This document shows, piece after piece, positions 58,236 to 64,000 of a stretch of DNA of 64,000 bases. Origin of the DNA: DAOVXM01 sp963746255 (lineage in GTDB: Bacteria > Chloroflexota > Anaerolineae > Anaerolineales > UBA4823). The translations under genes were made by a program, and so were the position numbers. The DNA lies in NCBI GenBank assembly GCA_963746255.1, contig CAVVAJ010000009.1, positions 496,001-560,000 on the forward strand, given 5' to 3'. Below the pieces are notes generated by a model. The model made no database searches. It saw nothing but the letters and a program-made list of their open reading frames with translations, and was not told the origin of the DNA. Positions within the stretch are counted from its first letter, which is position 1; the number at the start of each line of letters is the position of its first letter.

Positions 58236-59624
58236 CTAATCGCTATCGAGTTTCCACAACGTGGGCGCTCCGCTACCCTGTGCCAACAGCCATATTCCCC
58301 CCTCACGGTCAGACGCTGCAGCAAGTACATTTAAATCAGATAGATGTTCTGGTTCATCACCAACAACACGGTAGATAGATCCGCCGCTGATAATCCAGGT
58401 GTTGCCCTGTTCATCAAATAAGACCTCGCGCCGGATTCCGGCGTTAATTTCGCCAATTTGTTCCCAATCCCTCCCAATTAAGTGAAAGAGGATTTCGCCG
58501 TTGTAGCAGCTGGCCCCCCCGCATATTTCCAGCTCTACCCAAGGATCTCCGTTGGGATCGACAGCTAATCCAACTACATAGCCATACCTGAAACCAATCT
58601 CTTCAGGAGGTGCGGGAGGGACATATTCTTCCCAACGACCATCTTGCCCGCTGAGTTTCCACAGCCCGCCATCCCGGCCGACCCATATATCACCATTTGT
58701 GCCTTCTTCGATAGTTGTAACGCACCCGTCATCAAATGGGGGTTGGTTACCTAACCAGGTTTCCCCATCGTAGACGCCTACGCCCCCGCCACTTATTGGT
58801 CCAGGACCGCTCCAGTCACAGCGTCCCACCCATACTTCACCGCGCTCTTGGATGGTCTTTATTAGATATTGGCTAATGAGATCTGGGTCCCCAACTGGGG
58901 GCATACCCATCATATCGTTAGTGATGTTTTGCCATGAGCTCCCATCGAACATCCGCACACCGCTCTCGCTAGCAAGCCATACATTACCATATTGATCGCT
59001 GGTCACCCTTCTTGCCAGTCCCAGGTATGGCAGCTCAGTTTCAACCGGTTCCCATCCTGTGGAAAGGGTATAGCTGATCCATGCTGTCCGATCCCAGGAT
59101 GTGATCGATGTGCCATCATTACTGACCAGCCAGAAATGTCCCTTGCGGTCCATCCCAACCATTTCTCCAGTCGTTTCAGTCAAGAAACCACTCCACATTT
59201 CGCCATTAAAATGGCTAATACCGTCTTCTGAAATCAACCATATCCCCCCCTCCGGATCTGTTTCCAAGCTGATAACCCGTCCCGCTATCAATGCTTCTTC
59301 TGTGGACATCTGTTGGAATGGCCCGGAGCGTTCCAACTGTGCGGTTGGAGTGCTAAGCGCTTCGATCGGTGCAATTTGGGGGACCGGACTTGGGGCTTCC
59401 GTCTGGTCAGTGGGAGTCAGTGTCGTATCTGGTGCTCCAGCAGTTTGTGTGGCGAACTTTTCTACCTGTTGAGCGACACGTTCCGAATTCTTGCCCGTTC
59501 CTTGGTTGCCGGTCAGCGCTTGCATGGCAGGAGTGCAGGCTGAAATCAACACGCAGGTAGACAGCAGGATCAAATACGCGATCCTAAATCGTGATAACGT
59601 ACGGTATATTCGCTCGGTGATCAT
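58236..59624 (-). CDS. Lipoprotein beta-propeller (two-component-regulator propeller type)
   Basis: This 462-aa protein has a lipoprotein signal (LILLSTCVLISAC), a linker with Thr/Pro, then seven-blade-like repeats such as GGIWLISEDGISHFNGEMWS, GHFWLVSNDGTSITSW, GNVWLASESGVRMFDGSSWQNIT, GDIWVGRDGGLWKLSGQDGRWEEY and GNTWIISGGSIYRV. These are reg_prop/PQQ-like blades. Unlike histidine-kinase versions it has no kinase or transmembrane signalling part, so it is probably a surface-bound scaffold or sensor. Confidence 0.9.
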   Translation of the reverse strand: MITERIYRTLSRFRIAYLILLSTCVLISACTPAMQALTGNQGTGKNSERVAQQVEKFATQTAGAPDTTLTPTDQTEAPSPVPQIAPIEALSTPTAQLERSGPFQQMSTEEALIAGRVISLETDPEGGIWLISEDGISHFNGEMWSGFLTETTGEMVGMDRKGHFWLVSNDGTSITSWDRTAWISYTLSTGWEPVETELPYLGLARRVTSDQYGNVWLASESGVRMFDGSSWQNITNDMMGMPPVGDPDLISQYLIKTIQERGEVWVGRCDWSGPGPISGGGVGVYDGETWLGNQPPFDDGCVTTIEEGTNGDIWVGRDGGLWKLSGQDGRWEEYVPPAPPEEIGFRYGYVVGLAVDPNGDPWVELEICGGASCYNGEILFHLIGRDWEQIGEINAGIRREVLFDEQGNTWIISGGSIYRVVGDEPEHLSDLNVLAAASDREGGIWLLAQGSGAPTLWKLDSD

Positions 59625-59745
59625 GGAGTACCTCTGCTATACTTTTGTACACCGGATTTGCGCTTAAGGCAAGTGGGAGTTGCTGTCTACGTGGTCTTTG
59701 ATGTGGTTGTTAGCTTATGATGGGAAGTAATCTTGGAAGAATTAT

Positions 59746-59777
59746 TTGGTCCCGATATTAAAAGTATTGTACAATAC
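59746..59777 (+). promoter_or_regulatory. Promoter with perfect palindromic operator for the peroxiredoxin gene
   Basis: TTGGTC (59746-59751), an 18-bp spacer and TACAAT (59770-59775). A perfect 14-bp palindrome, GTATTGTACAATAC (59764-59777), covers the -10 element. A dimeric repressor there would shut the promoter. A strong GAGGAGG (59802-59808) precedes the ATG at 59815. Confidence 0.65.
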
Positions 59778-59814
59778 ACAAATAATTCAACAACACTAAA
59801 GAGGAGGAAACACT

Positions 59815-60564
59815 ATGAAAGTCGGCCAATTAGCCCCTGACTTCATGCTGCCCAGCCATCTCGATAAGGATGTGACCTTGAGCAGTTTGCGGGGAAAGAA
59901 TGTTGCGCTTGTATTTTTCCCTTGGGCTTGGACACCAGTTTGAACTAACCAGATCCCGTCATACCAAGCCGAGTTGGTGCAGTTCGCGGGATTGAATACC
60001 CAGGTCCTGGGTATAAGTATAGATCATGTACCATGTCTGCAAGCCTGGGCAGAAAGCTTGGGGAAGATAGACTACCCCTTGCTAAGCGATTTCTGGCCCC
60101 ATGGAGCAGTCGCAGTAAAATACGGCGTTATGCGTTCTGATGGGCGTTCGGAAAGGGCGATATTCTTAATCGATAAGGATGGCATCATCCGTTATATCGA
60201 TATACATGATATTGATGAGCAACCGGACAATGAGATCCTGCGAGCGGAGATCCGAAAGATGGATCCTGAGGCTGCGGCGAATGAATCAACCTTGAGCGGT
60301 GAACTCGCCACGATGGAACTGCCATCCAGTGGGAATGTCCTTTACTGCACTCGTTGGTGCCCAGATTGCCGCCGGGCGCGCGCTTGGTTCGAGTCGCATA
60401 ACCTGCCTTTCACAGAAGTAGATGTTAACGCAGTCCCCAGAGCGGCGGCAAAAGTGCGTTCCTGGGCAGATGGGAAGTTAATTACGCCCACGTTTGATAT
60501 AGATGGCACCATAATTATTGATTATGATTTGGATCGATTGGCAGAGGTGCTTAACATTAGCTGA
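59815..60564 (+). CDS. Selenocysteine-containing peroxiredoxin-glutaredoxin fusion (probable)
   Basis: From a strongly ribosome-bound ATG the frame reads MKVGQLAPDFMLPSHLDKD then VALVFFPWAWTPV, then TGA (59941-59943, codon 43), then TNQIPSYQAELVQFAGLNTQVLG. In the AhpE/BCP class of peroxiredoxins the residue after TPV is the peroxidatic Cys, so TGA sits exactly at the catalytic residue. Residue 74 (VPCL) could be a resolving Cys. The C-terminal part is a glutaredoxin (VLYCTRWCPDCRRARAWFESH, CPDC at 182-185; KLITPTFDIDGT), a built-in reductant. Total is 249 aa including Sec. A nonsense mutation or error is the alternative. Confidence 0.82.
59941..59990 (+). promoter_or_regulatory. UGA codon plus bacterial SECIS-like hairpin
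   Basis: After the UGA a hairpin can form: ACCAA (59963-59967) with TTGGT (59974-59978), loop GCCGAG, extendable by an outer CCCG (59955-59958) with CGGG (59987-59990). The apical loop starts 24 nt after the UGA and begins with G, which fits the published bacterial SECIS model (distance 16-37 nt, a G in the first two loop positions). Confidence 0.55.
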
Positions 60565-60603
60565 TTTCGCTAATTTTCCACCGCGGTAGTATCAGGAGAT
60601 TTT

Positions 60604-61752
60604 ATGGCCTCGATTGACCCCCAAGCTGGAATGCAGATGATCGCTGCCATGCTGCAACCCTGGCACGCCGCGGTTGCGGACCCTCCCGGTGCACAGGAGC
60701 AGGTGCTGCAGCGCTTGCTGAAGGATTACGACCAGACACACTATGGAAATGAGCATAATGCAGGTCAGGTCGCCAGCGTCGCTGACTACCGCCAGCAATT
60801 CCCAGTAGTCGGTTATGATGGATATCGCCCGCTTATCCAGCAGGTTATGGCGGGCGATACAGAACTGCTGTTGTGGGAAGAACCAATAGGCTGGGCGATT
60901 ACGCGTGGCACAACCGAGGGCGAGTCTAAGTTTATTCCGATGACCCCCACGGATCTAAAGATGCGTGTGAGTGCTGGCCGCGCAGTGATGAACTATGTTG
61001 CCTCCAGTAAGCGTATTGATGTCTTTTCAGGGGTGAACCTCAACCTCAATTTCCCATCGGTCGTAGGAACTGTAAAGGTTGGTGACCGAGAATTGGATTA
61101 TGGGTATAGTTCTGGTATCTATACTAAACATGTCTCGGACACCACGCCGATTAGCTCCATCCCGTCCCAAGATGAGATTGATGCGCTCGGGGGTGGGAAA
61201 TCGCTACAAGATTGGGAACGTCGTTTTGAGCTTGCCTATCAGCTTTGCCAGTCAGAACAGGTAACTCTTGTAGGAGGCGTATGCCCAACCGCAATCCGTT
61301 TCGCCCGCTATTTAAGGAACAAACATAAAATATATCCGAAAGATTTATGGCAACCGCAGGTCATGACATTGGGTAGTGTGCCGGGAATCAACACCCGTTA
61401 TGCATCTTCGCTGCGCGCCTTATATGGTCCAGCGGTTGTCCGAGAGATCTATGGTGCGACCGAAGGCATGTTCGGCCAACAGCGGGATGAGAGACGGGCC
61501 TGGGTGCCCAACTATGATCTGTTCTTTTTTGAAGTAAAAACGAGAACGGGAATTAAGATGCTGCATGAGATGCGGCCTGGCGAGATGGGTGAATTAATTG
61601 TCTCGACACCCATTCTGCCGAGATATCGCATTGGTGACTCAATCTTGGCTTTTGAGCCACCTTATTTTCGCTGCATCGGACGCGCAGAATGGTGGACACC
61701 TCTGCGTTACGCGTGGGATGAATTTACAACTTTAAACCTGGGGCGTTTGTAG
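60604..61752 (+). CDS. GH3-family acyl-adenylating protein
   Basis: This 382-aa protein resembles GH3 proteins (plant auxin-amino acid synthetases and bacterial relatives) of the ANL adenylate-forming superfamily: AITRGTTEGESKFIPMT (nucleotide-binding loop, here TRGTTEG), YGATEGMFGQQ (the aromatic-GATEG motif), and GELIVSTPILPRYRIGDSI near the end. It is shorter than the usual 500-600 residues and lacks most of the C-terminal lid, so full ligase activity is uncertain. AGGAGA precedes the ATG. It follows the peroxiredoxin by 39 bp and may be cotranscribed. Confidence 0.8.
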   Translation: MASIDPQAGMQMIAAMLQPWHAAVADPPGAQEQVLQRLLKDYDQTHYGNEHNAGQVASVADYRQQFPVVGYDGYRPLIQQVMAGDTELLLWEEPIGWAITRGTTEGESKFIPMTPTDLKMRVSAGRAVMNYVASSKRIDVFSGVNLNLNFPSVVGTVKVGDRELDYGYSSGIYTKHVSDTTPISSIPSQDEIDALGGGKSLQDWERRFELAYQLCQSEQVTLVGGVCPTAIRFARYLRNKHKIYPKDLWQPQVMTLGSVPGINTRYASSLRALYGPAVVREIYGATEGMFGQQRDERRAWVPNYDLFFFEVKTRTGIKMLHEMRPGEMGELIVSTPILPRYRIGDSILAFEPPYFRCIGRAEWWTPLRYAWDEFTTLNLGRL

Positions 61753-61753
61753 C

Positions 61754-62212
61754 CTATGAAGGTCTGACCAGCGCCCGAACAATCAGGGATAGTCCGATGG
61801 CGATGATAATCAATGGCCAGATAATACCCCAGCCAAAGAAATTCCCCAGACCGATCCCAATAAAGACCAATGCCAATATCAAAGTGCCTCCGACCGGTCG
61901 CCGGTAATCAGGCACGAGCAGGCGGATTAGAACTTCAAACATCAGGATTACTCCAGCGCCTAAGAAGATGAGCGACCAGGCATTAGTTGCGCCTTGATAT
62001 TCGGCGCCCGGGAAGAATCTCCCTTGGAATTGGAGCCAATTCAGATAGCCGAGGTTATTGGCGAGTAGTACAACTCCAGCCCAGATAAATATTATTGCCC
62101 AGATGATCAAACCTAGGGGATCTCTGCGCCTTTTCTCTTCGAAGCTCTTTTCCTCGGGTGTCTTCTCTTCACGCTTCTCTAATGCTTTTTCGTCAAACTT
62201 TTCATCTGGCAT
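61754..62212 (-). CDS. Small membrane protein with charged N-terminus
   Basis: This 152-aa protein has a highly charged N-terminal 30 residues (DEKALEKREEKTPEEKSFEEKRRRD), probably a helical cytoplasmic tail. Four transmembrane segments follow (LIIWAIIFIWAGVVLL, AWSLIFLGAGVILMFEVLI, GTLILALVFIGIGLG, IIWPLIIIAIGLSLIVRALV). The pattern resembles DUF5668/LiaF-type N-terminal membrane domains, whose partners regulate envelope stress. AGGAGG lies 7 bp before the ATG. Confidence 0.85.
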   Translation of the reverse strand: MPDEKFDEKALEKREEKTPEEKSFEEKRRRDPLGLIIWAIIFIWAGVVLLANNLGYLNWLQFQGRFFPGAEYQGATNAWSLIFLGAGVILMFEVLIRLLVPDYRRPVGGTLILALVFIGIGLGNFFGWGIIWPLIIIAIGLSLIVRALVRPS

Positions 62213-62304
62213 TTGGGCCTCCTGTAAATATAACCTGCATGTTCATTTTCGTTGTTTCTATATATAAGTATACATGAATCTGTTCAATCAACATACCTAT
62301 TCGC

Positions 62305-62517
62305 TTGTTAGATGTATTGAACTGGAGGCACATCTCCCATTATGTCATCCTGTGGGCGATTGGCGGCGCTGTTTTTGGTTTGTTTATGGGCCTAGGAAGA
62401 GACAGCTTGTGGACGCAAATCGCTGGTATCAACAGATCCATCATCGTCGTGACATCTGCCGCGGTCTTTCTCGTACTGCCAATCGACTTTCTTGAGGTGG
62501 GTAGCCTCAGCCAATAA
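62305..62517 (+). CDS. Possible small two-helix membrane protein
   Basis: A 70-aa frame from TTG with helices VILWAIGGAVFGLFMGL and SIIVVTSAAVFLVLPIDFL. The frame is plausible, but no ribosome-binding site fits the TTG. CTGGAGG occurs slightly inside the frame. Function unknown. Confidence 0.4.
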   Translation: MLDVLNWRHISHYVILWAIGGAVFGLFMGLGRDSLWTQIAGINRSIIVVTSAAVFLVLPIDFLEVGSLSQ

Positions 62518-62723
62518 TTGTAACGGCCGTGTCATCAAGAAACTCGTCACAAGCGACATTCTGAACCCTTTGCGTTTATTTTCCGCGCGATATTAATAAC
62601 ACCGATTTTAGTTTCCCAGCGGAAAAGCCATCTACAATACAAGCCGGGCAGATCAATCCGAAGTTTCCATCGCGATTTGACCAATTTACCCTTGTGATGG
62701 ATAATTCGATCGGGAGAATAATC

Positions 62724-63536
62724 ATGGAGCATCACTTGGGACACAAACCGGTCATCATTATCACTGGGGCTTCTTCTGGTATCGGAGCCGCAACGGCGCG
62801 TAGGTTTGGTGAAACCGGATACCGAGTAGTGCTTGCCGCCAGACGAACTGAACGACTGGAAACCATCTCTGCAGAGATTATCTCCAAGGGAGGCAACGCA
62901 CTACCCATCAAATGTGATGTTGTCGAACAATCTGATATCGAAAGGTTGATCACCCTGGTTATTGAGCGCTACCAACAGGTAGATATCCTATTTAATAACG
63001 CCGGTATCGGGCGATTCGATTGGCTGGAAAAACTGGACATTCAGGATGACATCTCAAACCAGGTAACGGCGAATTTACTTGGTACGATACAAGTCACCCG
63101 CGCGGTCTTGCCCTACATGATCGCCAGACGTTCAGGTCATATCATTAATATGTCTTCTCTGGCTGGGCTGCTGGCTACACCCACTTACAGCGTCTATGCG
63201 GCAACAAAATTTGGTGTGCGTGGTTTCACGGAAGCTCTACGGAGAGAAGTAGGTGTGTGGGATATTCACGTGTCAGGTATATACCCAGGTGGAGTGGTTA
63301 CGGAATTTACTAGTCAAACTGGCATTGTGCGTAATACTAAGGTTACAACCCCGGCTTTTCTACAATTGAGCCCTGAAGATGTCGCTTCATCTGTCTTCAA
63401 GCTCGCGCGCAAACCAAAGAGAAATCTAGTAACGCCGCGGTTGATGTACCCGATTATCTGGTTGAATGCTTTGGCACCACATTTCGTGGATTGGCTTATC
63501 GAGCGGTATTTCACCCGCCCAGAACGTGAACTTTAG
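62724..63536 (+). CDS. Short-chain dehydrogenase (DltE-like SDR)
   Basis: This 270-aa classical SDR has TGASSGIG, AARRTERL (the Arg pair points to NADPH), NNAGIG, the catalytic Ser in NMSSLAGL and YAATK (catalytic Tyr, Lys). The C-terminal LMYPIIWLNALAPHFVDWLIERYF is hydrophobic and may touch the membrane. It is a paralogue in type of 44056-44865. Start 62724 is preferred to 62694 because GGGAGA lies 6 bp upstream. Substrate unknown. Confidence 0.9.
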   Translation: MEHHLGHKPVIIITGASSGIGAATARRFGETGYRVVLAARRTERLETISAEIISKGGNALPIKCDVVEQSDIERLITLVIERYQQVDILFNNAGIGRFDWLEKLDIQDDISNQVTANLLGTIQVTRAVLPYMIARRSGHIINMSSLAGLLATPTYSVYAATKFGVRGFTEALRREVGVWDIHVSGIYPGGVVTEFTSQTGIVRNTKVTTPAFLQLSPEDVASSVFKLARKPKRNLVTPRLMYPIIWLNALAPHFVDWLIERYFTRPEREL

Positions 63537-63551
63537 GCTAAAACCCTGGAT

Positions 63552-63582
63552 AAAAAAACGCCCCCAATAAAATTGGTGGGCG
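63552..63582 (-). terminator. Intrinsic terminator of the coiled-coil gene
   Basis: On the minus strand a stem of about 10 bp (CGCCCACCAAT against ATTGGGGGCG, one mismatch or bulge) runs into seven T. It lies 52 bp after the stop of the gene at 63634. Confidence 0.8.
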
Positions 63583-63633
63583 ATTAAAAGGCTTGGACAG
63601 ATGATTATGTAGATTGCCTTGGGTCCGCCGAAG

Positions 63634-64000
63634 CTAAGCGCTTTCCGGCGGGTTTTGAGACAATCCCTCATTTGGATTTGCTGCGGCTAATTGTTGTTGC
63701 TCTTGGCGGAGAGTATTGATACCGTTACGCACCTGACTCAGTGAATTTTCCAACTCGATTTCAGCGCGCTGCAGTGTGCCAATCACATAATCGTCTGATT
63801 CGTGGCGCAAATTTTCAGCATCCAGACGGGCTTGACTTAATAATTGTTCTGCTCTCACTTGAGCGGCCTGGACGATGGCATCGCGGCCAATTAGCTGCTC
63901 GCTCTTCTCCCGGGCAATATTTAATGTACGGTTGGCTTCCTCTTGGGCTTGCGCTAGGATGCGATCACGCTGGGTAAGGATTTGCTGAGCCTTCTTTACT
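63634..64000 (-). CDS. Coiled-coil DivIVA/ATP-synthase-B-like protein (5' end outside window)
   Basis: The open frame runs off the right window edge and ends at 63634. The translated 122 residues are almost wholly heptad-like: QQILTQRDRILAQAQEEANRTLNIAREKSEQLIGRDAIVQAAQVRAEQLLSQARLDAENLRHESDDYVIGTLQ, then RAEIELENSLSQVRNGINTL and a Gln/Ala tail. Such segments occur in DivIVA-family scaffold proteins and F-type ATPase b subunits. The N-terminal part that would decide is not visible. Confidence 0.7.
   Translation of the reverse strand, partial: VKKAQQILTQRDRILAQAQEEANRTLNIAREKSEQLIGRDAIVQAAQVRAEQLLSQARLDAENLRHESDDYVIGTLQRAEIELENSLSQVRNGINTLRQEQQQLAAANPNEGLSQNPPESA

Noticed and set aside
62303..62310. 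GTTAGAT core as another integron site
   Set aside because: No paired arm or inner box nearby; a 7-mer alone occurs by chance (a second one is at about 48769).

Overview
The window looks like a chromosomal segment of an Anaerolineae-type member of the Chloroflexota. The reasons are inferential: an unusually long SecA with a very basic C-terminus, many secreted or lipoprotein beta-propeller proteins with Thr/Pro-rich stalks, a split methylmalonyl-CoA mutase, and a cell-envelope gene set with no outer-membrane assembly genes. No rRNA or strongly diagnostic marker lies in the window, so the assignment is by gene flavour only.

Layout. 1-20 kb is mostly housekeeping. It holds the B12-binding subunit of methylmalonyl-CoA mutase (cut by the window edge), its chaperone MeaB, a GNAT acetyltransferase, PRPP synthetase, Fpg glycosylase, adenosine deaminase, SecA, DnaE, a frameshifted phosphofructokinase, the large mutase subunit, tRNA-Glu(CTC) and an SDR. 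20-24 kb holds small accessory genes: an XRE regulator/membrane-protein pair behind a strong promoter with a perfect palindrome, a decayed epimerase and a frameshifted aminotransferase. A KimA-like transporter and a YIP1-family protein follow.

27.4-48 kb is accessory and partly decayed. It holds REP-like palindromes, a frameshifted zinc-ribbon gene, a winged-helix protein whose coding repeats are full of short quasi-palindromes, WD40 and YCF48-type propellers, and fragments of lamin-tail, metallo-beta-lactamase and ABC-transporter genes. It also holds three sites resembling integron attC recombination sites next to small cassette-like genes, with no integrase in view (a CALIN-like cluster). 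A PEP-utilising enzyme lacking its ATP-grasp half overlaps an SDR gene.

48-64 kb is again mostly intact: HdeD-like protein, SpoIIE phosphatase, Gfo/Idh/MocA oxidoreductase, PspC, an MFS exporter, an L,D-transpeptidase with LysM, and a propeller lipoprotein. The most striking gene is at 59815-60564. It is a peroxiredoxin-glutaredoxin fusion whose peroxidatic position is an in-frame TGA (probable selenocysteine), followed by a SECIS-like hairpin and preceded by a perfect 14-bp palindrome over the -10 element. A GH3-type acyl-adenylating enzyme follows in the same direction.

Several genes carry single frameshifts. The 4-kb secA and dnaE genes are clean, so the base sequence is generally good. 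The accessory-region lesions probably reflect real decay, while the one in a G homopolymer (aminotransferase) may be a sequencing error.
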